From Clostridiales bacterium (GTDB taxonomy: Bacteria > Bacillota > Clostridia > Lachnospirales > WQUN01): DNA of 5,209 nt. Made by a program: the position numbers and the translations under genes. The notes under the pieces are model-generated. The model was not told the DNA's origin and ran no database searches. It saw nothing but the letters and a program-made list of their open reading frames with translations. Below are positions 1-5,209 of this stretch, piece by piece. The stretch lies in contig JAISRJ010000313.1 of assembly GCA_031273705.1 (NCBI GenBank), positions 1 to 5,209 of the forward strand, in the 5' to 3' direction. Each line of letters starts with the position of its first letter. The first letter of the stretch is position 1.

Positions 1-609
1 AAGACGGTTTATGCTTTGGAAGGCAGTATCTTTAACGCCGGTTCCGCTATCGATTGGCTGATAAACAATGCAAGATTGGCTGTGGATGTGCGTGAGATAA
101 ATGATTTTTGCGACAGCACGCCCGATAGCAATGGGGTGTGTTTTGTCCCGGCTTTTAGTGGATTGGGCGCTCCGCGTTGGGATGCCTACGCGCGCGGTGT
201 TTTGTGCGGATTGGATTTGTCCGCGACCTCGCGGCATATTGTCAGGGCGGTTATGGAAGCGATCGCGTATCAGACCAAGGATGTTTTCGACGCGATGGAA
301 GCGGACACGGGGCTGCCTATAACAAAACTGCGCGTAGACGGCGGCGTGACAAAAAGCAATTTTGTAATGCAATTTCAATCCGATATATTAAATATTTCGG
401 TGGAACGCCCTGTAAATACGGAATTAACCGCGCTGGGGGCGTCTTACCTAGCCGGGCTGGCCGTCGGATATTATAAGGATTTGAATGAAATAGCCGCGCT
501 TGTCAAGAATGATGTTTCATTCTTACCGGCTATGGCGAGTGACAAGCGAGAGAAACTATACTCTAACTGGCTAAAAGCTGTGGAACGCGCGAGGGCGTGG
601 GTAGAATAG
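1..609 (+). CDS. glpK: Glycerol kinase, C-terminal part (5' end outside the window)
   Basis: Glycerol kinase phosphorylates glycerol to sn-glycerol 3-phosphate with ATP in the cytoplasm, feeding glycolysis and phospholipid synthesis. The frame is open from base 1 (KTVYALEGSIFNAGSAIDWL) and ends at TAG 607-609, giving 202 residues of a protein usually near 500. The segment corresponds to the C-terminal ATP-binding half of FGGY-family kinases. It follows remembered E. coli GlpK almost block by block: YALEGxxFxAG at residues 4-14, VPAFSGLGAPRWDAYARG around 49-66, AIAYQTKDV near 87-95, LRVDGGVTKSNFVMQFQSDI at 110-129, and ERPVNTELTALGASYLAGLA at 135-154. An internal TTG at base 16 is only a codon of this frame, not a start. 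No terminator is visible in the 22 bases before the next gene, so read-through into the glycan genes is plausible. Identity is secure; the N-terminal half and promoter are not in view. Confidence 0.95.
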   Translation, partial: KTVYALEGSIFNAGSAIDWLINNARLAVDVREINDFCDSTPDSNGVCFVPAFSGLGAPRWDAYARGVLCGLDLSATSRHIVRAVMEAIAYQTKDVFDAMEADTGLPITKLRVDGGVTKSNFVMQFQSDILNISVERPVNTELTALGASYLAGLAVGYYKDLNEIAALVKNDVSFLPAMASDKREKLYSNWLKAVERARAWVE

Positions 610-626
610 TAAAGTAAATACAAAAG

Positions 627-635
627 AAGGGGTGA
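627..635 (+). promoter_or_regulatory. Shine-Dalgarno site overlapping the apparent GTG start of the Wzy_C gene
   Basis: The sequence AAGGGGTGA resembles the anti-SD complement AAGGAGGTGA with one base missing. It contains the nominal GTG start at 632-634, so it cannot serve that codon with normal spacing. The in-frame ATA at 641 lies 5 bases after the motif and 8 bases after its GGGG core, which is usual SD spacing. This site therefore bears on which codon really starts the gene. Confidence 0.55.
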
Positions 636-2317
636 GCCATATAGTTCGTTCATTATCTTGGGACACTTTATGGAAACAAGTGCGTGTCTGGATGGACGCC
701 AGTATGTTTTTCCGTGTAATAGACACGGTGCTGGGCTTTTTTGGAAAATTGCTTTCCGGTAGTTTTTTGGCGGATATATTCAAGGCGAAGATTGAAGACG
801 TGTTGGACCATAGCGTTGTGATCAGGCTTATTCGCGGCTTTTTTCGGATATTTATAACTCTAAGGCGCTCGTTCTTTAAAACCGCGTATGAAAACAGTGG
901 TTTCGTTATGTTGATGAACAGCTTCTCCGCCTTAATCCTGGGGAGTTTCGTCGGTCAGAGGTTAGCCGGGGCGTTGGGGATAGAACCGGAACGGCCTAAT
1001 AAATTAAATTGGCTGCCGACCGCGATTCTGTTTACCGGGATAGCGTCGTTAGGTGTCGCGAGTTTTTTCTTTCCTATTAGATTAGCGCTGATAGGCGCGG
1101 CGGTTTTTGTCGCCGCGATAATTGCTTTTGCTTGCCCAGAATTGTGTATTATAGGAATAGCGGCGGCTGCTCCCTTCTTGCCGACTATGACGTTAGCTGT
1201 AGCCTTGGGTTATTGTTTCGCGTGCTTCGTATTTAAGCTGCTGACTAACTCATCATATTCACCGGATATCGACTTGACCGGGTATATGATAATAATTTAC
1301 GCTGTCGCGGGTATTTTTGTGGGGGCGACATCTCTAAGCCCATCCAGTAGTATAAATATTGTAATGCTTACCACTTTATTTATGTCGTCACATATATTGA
1401 TAGTAATACTAATAAATTCCAGAAAAAAATTAGATTTTATGTTGTTCGCTTTTTGCACGTCCGCGGCCGTCACCGGTCTTATTGGGCTGTATCAAAAAGT
1501 ATCCGGTATGGTGGATCAAACATGGGTTGATAAGGAGCTGTTTGAGGAAGTTCAATTGAGGATATATTCCACATTTCAAAATCCCAATGTGTACGGCGCT
1601 TATTTGCTGCTTGCCATACCCATGTGCCTGGTTATGGCGTACATGGCGCGCAAATGGTACGCTAAAGTCTATTATTCCGCTATATCTGTATTGTTATTGT
1701 ACAACTTGGGCTTTACATATTCGCGGGGATGTTATCTCGCGCTGGCGGTAGGGTTGTTAATTTTTATATTGTTTACGGAACGGCGGTTGATCGCGGTATT
1801 TGTCGCCGGGGTAATAGCGCTTCCGTTTGTAATACCCGCCTCTATGCTTGCGAGGCTGCTAAGTATTACAAATTTGGAGGATTCTTCCACTTCATTTCGT
1901 ATCTATATATGGCAGGCGACGCTTAGAATTTTAAAAGACTATTGGTTTGCAGGGCTAGGGCAAGGAATAGAAGCTTATAATGTGGTTTATCCGCTGTATT
2001 CGTTTAGCAATGTGCCTGCTCCGCATTCCCATAATTTGTATTTGCAGGTTTTTGTGGAGACCGGAATTTGGGGCTTGCTGATATTCCTGAGCTTGCTGAT
2101 AGCCTTTTTCAATACGCAGGCGCGGTTATTTATAAAAACGCGCAACGCAAAGCTAAAGATATTCCTGGCGGCGATTATGGCGGCCGCGTGCGCGTTTTTG
2201 TTCCAAGGGGTCTTCGACTATGTTTTTTATAATTATCGGGTTATGCTGACATTTTTTGTCTTTACGGGTATGGCGGGTTCTATGGTTAGCATCAGAATGA
2301 GAAGTGATTTTACTTGA
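632..2317 (+). CDS. O-antigen ligase/polymerase superfamily (Wzy_C) membrane protein
   Basis: Polytopic membrane protein predicted to polymerise a lipid-linked glycan or transfer it to an acceptor on the outer face of the cytoplasmic membrane. As written it has 561 residues. About 12-14 hydrophobic segments run from residue 92 to 551. A long polar stretch between roughly 408 and 470 is the expected large outer loop. Family hallmarks are RIYSTFQNPNVYGAYL (310-325), YSRGCYLALAVGL (363-375), the Wzy_C entry SFRIYIWQ (421-428) followed by GLGQGIEAYN (441-450), then HSHNLYLQVFVETGIWGLL (465-483). R423, H465, H467 and E476 are candidates for function. The first 90 or so residues are basic and amphipathic and are additional to a core of about 400-470 residues. 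The GTG start is doubtful because it overlaps its own Shine-Dalgarno site; ATA 641 or ATG 692/704 are alternatives. The stop overlaps the next gene by 4 bases. In a monoderm it would act like a TuaE-type polymerase or surface-glycan ligase; in a diderm it could be a true O-antigen ligase. Superfamily is firm, substrate unknown. Confidence 0.88.
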   Translation: MSHIVRSLSWDTLWKQVRVWMDASMFFRVIDTVLGFFGKLLSGSFLADIFKAKIEDVLDHSVVIRLIRGFFRIFITLRRSFFKTAYENSGFVMLMNSFSALILGSFVGQRLAGALGIEPERPNKLNWLPTAILFTGIASLGVASFFFPIRLALIGAAVFVAAIIAFACPELCIIGIAAAAPFLPTMTLAVALGYCFACFVFKLLTNSSYSPDIDLTGYMIIIYAVAGIFVGATSLSPSSSINIVMLTTLFMSSHILIVILINSRKKLDFMLFAFCTSAAVTGLIGLYQKVSGMVDQTWVDKELFEEVQLRIYSTFQNPNVYGAYLLLAIPMCLVMAYMARKWYAKVYYSAISVLLLYNLGFTYSRGCYLALAVGLLIFILFTERRLIAVFVAGVIALPFVIPASMLARLLSITNLEDSSTSFRIYIWQATLRILKDYWFAGLGQGIEAYNVVYPLYSFSNVPAPHSHNLYLQVFVETGIWGLLIFLSLLIAFFNTQARLFIKTRNAKLKIFLAAIMAAACAFLFQGVFDYVFYNYRVMLTFFVFTGMAGSMVSIRMRSDFT

Positions 2318-3432
2318 AGATCCTGCACGTGTTATCGGACAAAAACATCGGCGGCGCCGGTAAATGCGTCTTGGCGCTTGTGGACTGGTCTAATGGTACA
2401 AAATTTAGGGGTAGTATCGAAGTAGTGCTGCCAAGGGAAAGTGATTTAACGCCTGAGTTCCTCAAACGTGATGTATTTGTAACCGAGATCGACCATTTGG
2501 ACAGTTCGTTTGACAGCAAGGCAATAAAGATTTTGCACGGAATAATGAAGCAAAAGCAACCCGATATAATCCACACTCACGCGGCGTTGTCGGCTCGTGT
2601 GGCGGCCAGAAAATACAAAAAGGCCAAGATTGTTTATACTCGGCACAGCTACTATGATCAAAAAACTAAGCTGCTTAATAAAATTCCCAATTGGATGATA
2701 AATAACGCTATGGCTGACGCTATTATCGCCGTCTCGCCCGCTGTGGCGGATAACCTGAAAAGTCTTGGCGCTCCAAAAAAGAAGATACATATTATTTTTA
2801 ACGGGGTTCCATACGCGCCGGTTTTTCAACCGGATAAACGTCTTATTATTCGAGAGGAATACGGATTAAAGCCCAATCATTTTATAGTATCCATTATGGC
2901 CAGATTGGTAAAAGACAAAGATCATGATACCCTGCTGGACGCCGCGAAGATGCTCTGCGATATAGATAGGAGTATAAAGTTTATTATAGCCGGGAAAGGC
3001 GAAGAGGAGCACAGGCTGAAAGTCCGCGTTCAGCATGAAGACATACGAAACGTTTTATTTACGGGGTTTGTAAATGAGATTGAAAAGATAGAAAACATAA
3101 CTGATTTGCAGGTGAATACTTCCATAGGTACCGAGGCGACTTCGCTGGCTTTGCTGGATGGGTTGAGCTTGGGTATACCGGCGGTGGCGAGTGATTTTGG
3201 CGGTAATCCGTATGTTATTGTCCATGGCAGAAACGGGTTGCTGTTTCCCAAAAGACGCCCGATAGCTTTGGTCAATGCTATATTGGAAATCCGCAACAAC
3301 CGCGATCTGTATAACGATATGAGTTTTCAGGCTTTGGAGGTTTTTGAAACCAGATTTACTTTGGATAGAATGGGTTCGCAGACTTTTGCGTTGTACGAGA
3401 AACTGTTGAGGGGTCCTAAACATGCTAGATAA
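2314..3432 (+). CDS. Family 4 glycosyltransferase (GT-B fold)
   Basis: Predicted cytoplasmic, membrane-associated retaining glycosyltransferase moving a sugar from a nucleotide-sugar to a growing glycan; sugar and acceptor cannot be read from sequence. Its 372 residues are typical for GT4. Residues 1-20 form the first strand and glycine-rich loop (MKILHVLSDKNIGGAGK). PDIIHTHAALSARVAAR (83-99) and a boundary region ADAIIAVSPAVADNL (134-148) belong to the acceptor-side domain. The nucleotide-sugar domain starts at FIVSIMARLVKDKDHDTLL (190-208), with R197 and K202 at the usual diphosphate-binding positions. FIIAGKGEE (223-231), VLFTGF (247-252), the E-x7-E region at 274-282 and VASDFGGNPYVI (291-302) follow. 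The second acid of E-x7-E is Asp282. Start is TTG, sharing TTGA with the upstream stop, with an SD-like GAGAAGTGA at 2299-2307 placed 6 bases before it. The 3' end overlaps the next gene by 11 bases. Family is certain. Confidence 0.92.
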   Translation: MKILHVLSDKNIGGAGKCVLALVDWSNGTKFRGSIEVVLPRESDLTPEFLKRDVFVTEIDHLDSSFDSKAIKILHGIMKQKQPDIIHTHAALSARVAARKYKKAKIVYTRHSYYDQKTKLLNKIPNWMINNAMADAIIAVSPAVADNLKSLGAPKKKIHIIFNGVPYAPVFQPDKRLIIREEYGLKPNHFIVSIMARLVKDKDHDTLLDAAKMLCDIDRSIKFIIAGKGEEEHRLKVRVQHEDIRNVLFTGFVNEIEKIENITDLQVNTSIGTEATSLALLDGLSLGIPAVASDFGGNPYVIVHGRNGLLFPKRRPIALVNAILEIRNNRDLYNDMSFQALEVFETRFTLDRMGSQTFALYEKLLRGPKHAR

Positions 3433-3910
3433 AAATTACCGTTTATTTGGGCGAATAAGTATAATAGATATTGTCTTGTTTATACTGCTGGTTGTTTTTG
3501 TATTTTCCGCTAGACGTTTTTCAGCGCCGCAGAGTGTGGCGGCGGCACCGGGCGATGTGGCCATAAGGTATACTCTGGAATTACAGCGTAAACTTCCGGA
3601 CTACATAAATAAAATACAAACCGATACGGACATTTATGATAATCTGCGGGGGTATTACATAGGAAGGATTGTAGATGTTTATGACGAGCCGTATTTGGAG
3701 GATGTGCCCGATCACGATAACGAGATAATTCGGCGCGTGCCGGTGGACGGCTTGCGGACGGTTTATGTGGTCGTCGAAGCCGCGGCGCAGATAACGGAGC
3801 AGACCACGACGGTCGGTTCGTATGAAATTTTGGTAGGTAAGGACGTTTTTGTCAGGTCAAAGGACTTCGCCTCATCCGGGTTTGTTGTAATTGTGGAAAG
3901 GGATATATGA
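3422..3910 (+). CDS. DUF4330-type single-pass membrane protein, first of a tandem pair
   Basis: This is a 162-residue protein of unknown function. It has a short positively charged cytoplasmic start (MLDKNYRLFGRIS), one hydrophobic helix at about residues 14-30, and a predicted extracytoplasmic domain from about 35 to 162. That domain alternates short hydrophobic strands with turns and looks beta-rich. The N-terminal pattern D-x3-R-x-x-G-R-I-S-I-I-D running into the helix matches what I know of DUF4330 proteins, and the same pattern recurs in the next gene. Other landmarks are YYIGRIVDVYDEP (78-90), VYVVVEAAAQI (114-124) and EILVGKDVFVRS (135-146). GAGGGG at 3408-3413 sits 8 bases before ATG 3422, supporting this start. 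The gene overlaps the glycosyltransferase by 11 bases and the second DUF4330 gene by 4, implying coupled translation. Membership is recalled by pattern, not searched. A role in surface-glycan assembly or export is inference from neighbours only. Confidence 0.78.
   Translation: MLDKNYRLFGRISIIDIVLFILLVVFVFSARRFSAPQSVAAAPGDVAIRYTLELQRKLPDYINKIQTDTDIYDNLRGYYIGRIVDVYDEPYLEDVPDHDNEIIRRVPVDGLRTVYVVVEAAAQITEQTTTVGSYEILVGKDVFVRSKDFASSGFVVIVERDI
3897..3902 (+). promoter_or_regulatory. Shine-Dalgarno site for the second DUF4330 gene, favouring the second of two ATGs
   Basis: AAAGGG ends 4 bases before ATG 3907 and 7 bases before ATG 3910. The second ATG has the more usual spacing, so the protein may lack the first Met. 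ATG 3907 overlaps the upstream stop as ATGA; ATG 3910 overlaps it by one base. Confidence 0.45.
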
Positions 3911-4401
3911 TGATAATCGATAAACAAGGCAGAATAGCCGGGAAAGTAAGTGTTATCGACTTAGCGCTTTTGATAATTTTATTGGGCTTGGCGGCGGGCT
4001 TTTTATATCGTCAATTTAGTGTGACAAAGACTGTTCAACTGGCAAACGCCAAGTTTTATGTGACATTGGCGGTAGAGCCGGTTCGCGAGTACAGCATTGA
4101 CGCCATAGCTGTGGAAGACGTATTTTATGAGCAGTACGCCACGCAGTCCATGGGAAAGGTAGTGGCGATCGATAAGCTGGAGGCCAAGGAAATTATAAAG
4201 AAAACGAACGGTGAACCGTTGTATGTCAGCATGGAAGATAAATATCGGCTGTTGATAACATTGGAGTGTTCCGGTATCGTTCGGGATACGGGTTATTTTG
4301 TTAATGGCAATACGCAATTATCCGAGGGCAGCGACTTGCGCGTACAGTCTAACAAAGTTTTTTGCGCCGCGAGGGTCGAAACCATCTCGGAAACAATATA
4401 G
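3907..4401 (+). CDS. DUF4330-type single-pass membrane protein, second of a tandem pair
   Basis: This 164-residue protein of unknown function is a diverged paralogue of the one encoded just upstream. The start IIDKQGRIAGKVSVIDLALL (3-22) parallels DKNYRLFGRISIIDIVLF of the first. A hydrophobic helix at about 16-34 (with Asp18 near its start, as Asp16 in the partner) anchors an extracytoplasmic domain from about 38 to 164. QSMGKVVAIDKLEA (80-93) lines up with YYIGRIVDVYDEP, and YRLLITLECSGIV (113-125) with TVYVVVEAAAQIT. The final part, NTQLSEGSDLRVQSNKVFC, lines up with SYEILVGKDVFVRSKDFAS. Two cysteines (121 and 153) lie in the outer domain and are absent from the partner, so a disulfide is possible. 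Two ATGs in a row make the start ambiguous by one codon. The TAG stop is followed by 53 non-coding bases. The paired arrangement suggests a heteromeric complex, which is inference. Confidence 0.78.
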   Translation: MMIIDKQGRIAGKVSVIDLALLIILLGLAAGFLYRQFSVTKTVQLANAKFYVTLAVEPVREYSIDAIAVEDVFYEQYATQSMGKVVAIDKLEAKEIIKKTNGEPLYVSMEDKYRLLITLECSGIVRDTGYFVNGNTQLSEGSDLRVQSNKVFCAARVETISETI

Positions 4402-4442
4402 TTTGCTAAATATGACGATTTATAGACAGATAATTATACCCC

Positions 4443-4450
4443 AAAGGTGG
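4443..4450 (+). promoter_or_regulatory. Ribosome-binding site of the comEA-like gene
   Basis: AAAGGTGG ends 4 bases before ATG 4455. It is the main recognisable element in the 53-base gap 4402-4454. The rest of that gap is A/T-rich, but I found no sigma-A promoter with acceptable -35/-10 spacing and no terminator hairpin. Continued transcription from upstream is the simplest reading. Confidence 0.6.
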
Positions 4451-4454
4451 TAGC

Positions 4455-5123
4455 ATGAAGAAAGTGCCACGCGAATTAATCTACGCCTCGATAGTGGTGA
4501 TAAGCATAACAGTCGTAGGTTTGGTTAATCTCGCGCGAAACGGCAAGCTGGAAGATATTTGGACATTAACGCCGACGGAATCCAACGAACCAACCCAACC
4601 AAATGATTCTTTGGATTCCTCCAATTCTTCCGAACCGGGCAAAGCAAATAATCCAACGGAAGATATTGCACAAGTACCGCAGGAAACAATATCGGTGTAC
4701 ATTACGGGCGCGGTGGTTAATCCGGGCGTGTATGACTTGGCACCCAACGCCCGTGTAAAGGACGCGTTGGATATGGCGGGGGGCGCGACAGAGCAAGCGG
4801 ATTTGCTGAGGATAAATTTGGCTTCAAGAATTTCAGACGGACAGCAGATTATTGTACCAAAGCTAGGCGAACTGATTGAAGCGCCGACTGAAGACGCCGG
4901 TATTTACCAAAACAGCGACGATGGTTTAATTAACGTCAATACCGCCGACATTGCGCGATTGATGGAATTACCGGGGATAGGCGAGGTAATCGCCTCGAAT
5001 ATTATCGCCTATAGGGAAGCCAACGGTTTGTTCAAAGACATTGAAGAACTAAAGAATGTGAATAGAATTGGCGATAAAACATTTGAAAGGCTGAAAGATC
5101 TAATTACAATCGGGGGGACGTGA
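4455..5123 (+). CDS. comEA: ComEA-like membrane-anchored SLBB and helix-hairpin-helix protein
   Basis: ComEA proteins bind double-stranded DNA outside the cytoplasmic membrane and hand it to the ComEC channel in natural transformation. This 222-residue protein has the standard Gram-positive plan. A basic start and one membrane helix lie at about 8-27. A polar linker rich in Ser, Pro, Asn, Thr and Glu spans about 39-75. An SLBB domain runs about 78-136 (ISVYITGAVVNPGVYDL, later DGQQIIVP), and a DNA-binding HhH domain about 157-220. The HhH region begins INVNTADIARLMELPGIG (159-176), followed by IIAYREANGLFKDIEEL (183-199) and VNRIGDKTFERLKDLI (202-217). The first hairpin LPGIG is intact; in the second the usual first Gly is Arg204 (NRIG). 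No comEB or comEC is visible, and the upstream genes make surface glycan. Because SLBB domains also occur in polysaccharide-export proteins, a cell-wall or glycan-associated role is possible. Architecture is certain; a competence function is only likely. Confidence 0.88.
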   Translation: MKKVPRELIYASIVVISITVVGLVNLARNGKLEDIWTLTPTESNEPTQPNDSLDSSNSSEPGKANNPTEDIAQVPQETISVYITGAVVNPGVYDLAPNARVKDALDMAGGATEQADLLRINLASRISDGQQIIVPKLGELIEAPTEDAGIYQNSDDGLINVNTADIARLMELPGIGEVIASNIIAYREANGLFKDIEELKNVNRIGDKTFERLKDLITIGGT

Positions 5124-5124
5124 T
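5114..5124 (+). promoter_or_regulatory. Shine-Dalgarno-like site pointing to an ATT start at 5128
   Basis: GGGGACGTGAT matches the anti-SD complement AAGGAGGTGAT at 8 of 11 positions, as aligned by eye. Its GGACG part (5116-5120, the equivalent of GGAGG) lies 7 bases before ATT 5128, ideal spacing for that in-frame codon. The same bases contain GTG 5120, which overlaps the comEA stop as GTGA but opens a frame of only 17 codons. Confidence 0.5.
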
Positions 5125-5127
5125 AAT

Positions 5128-5209
5128 ATTAAACGTGCTATTAGAAAATGGCGCTTTACGGCAATTGTCTTAATAGTCGCGGCGCTAATGACTAATCTCG
5201 CTTTTGCGG
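5128..5209 (+). CDS. Start of a secreted or exported protein (signal peptide only; runs off the window)
   Basis: Only the first 27 or so codons are visible. After the proposed start the frame reads KRAIRKWRF, then TAIVLIVAALMTNLAFA. This is a basic n-region, a hydrophobic core of about 15 residues and an A-x-A signal peptidase I site (AFA) right at the window end. This is a textbook Sec signal peptide, so the frame is very probably real. The start is odd: an in-frame TAA at 5101-5103 excludes anything further upstream, and no ATG, GTG or TTG occurs before the ATG at 5188 inside the hydrophobic core. ATT 5128, with a well-spaced SD-like site, is the best candidate. Alternatively GTG 5120 is the start and a small indel in the ATAATATTA stretch has shifted the frame. 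The mature protein cannot be identified from this window. The 4-base gap after the comEA-like stop implies the same operon. Confidence 0.62.
   Translation, partial: MKRAIRKWRFTAIVLIVAALMTNLAFA

Noticed and set aside
259..266. GCGATCGC palindrome, resembling the cyanobacterial HIP1 repeat
   Set aside because: I saw it only once, inside conserved glpK codons, and the gene content is not cyanobacterial. A single copy carries no signal.
1729..1926. A 65-codon forward frame inside the Wzy_C gene
   Set aside because: It lies wholly within conserved membrane and Wzy_C coding sequence in another frame, with no SD-like site that I could link to it.
2446..3423. Several reverse-strand open frames of 88-127 codons across the glycosyltransferase gene, and similar ones under the other genes
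   Set aside because: They lie opposite well-supported coding frames, show no domain-like composition and lack convincing ribosome-binding sites. They are shadows of the forward genes.
4402..4454. Possible promoter or hairpin in the only sizeable intergenic gap
   Set aside because: TTGCTA at 4403 and TATAGA at 4421 are separated by only 12 bases, too short for a sigma-A promoter. TACC/GGTA around 4437-4452 gives only a 4-pair stem that could partly cover the SD. Both are at chance level.
5120..5173. A 17-codon frame from GTG 5120 to TAA 5171 overlapping the comEA stop
   Set aside because: The GTGA overlap makes it look like a coupled start, but the peptide has no recognisable features. The alternative frame there encodes a clear signal peptide. 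It is treated as evidence on start choice, not as a gene.

Overview
This 5.2 kb window reads entirely left to right and is almost fully coding. It contains the 3' end of a glycerol kinase gene, five complete genes and the first codons of a seventh. The only gaps between genes are 22 bases after glpK and 53 bases before the comEA-like gene. No RNA genes, mobile elements, CRISPR arrays or convincing terminators were seen.

The organism is most likely a bacterium of the Firmicutes/Clostridia type. This rests on an SLBB plus helix-hairpin-helix ComEA-type protein with a membrane anchor, a pair of DUF4330-type proteins, purine-rich Shine-Dalgarno sites, and frequent GTG/TTG starts with short gene overlaps. 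Base composition is moderate and codon use looks similar across all genes, so nothing points to recent transfer. A finer taxonomic call is not supported.

Layout: (1) 1-609, the C-terminal 40% or so of glycerol kinase. (2) 632-2317, a polytopic membrane protein of the O-antigen ligase/polymerase (Wzy_C) superfamily with an unusually long N-terminal region. (3) 2314-3432, a family 4 glycosyltransferase. (4, 5) 3422-3910 and 3907-4401, two tandem diverged DUF4330-type proteins, each with one membrane anchor. (6) 4455-5123, a ComEA-like anchored SLBB/HhH protein. (7) 5128 to the window end, a textbook secretion signal peptide whose reading frame has no ordinary start codon.

Genes 2-5 overlap one another by 4, 11 and 4 bases, so they are very probably co-transcribed and translationally coupled. 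The sense of the cluster is cell-surface glycan work: a glycosyltransferase builds on a lipid-linked acceptor at the cytoplasmic face, the Wzy_C protein polymerises or transfers the glycan outside, and three single-pass proteins expose domains to the same outer compartment. The roles of the DUF4330 pair and of the SLBB/HhH protein here are inferred from context. The most interesting points are the two genes whose ribosome-binding sites fit in-frame ATA/ATT codons better than any standard start, and the conserved-looking ligase/GT4/DUF4330 pair/SLBB-HhH arrangement.
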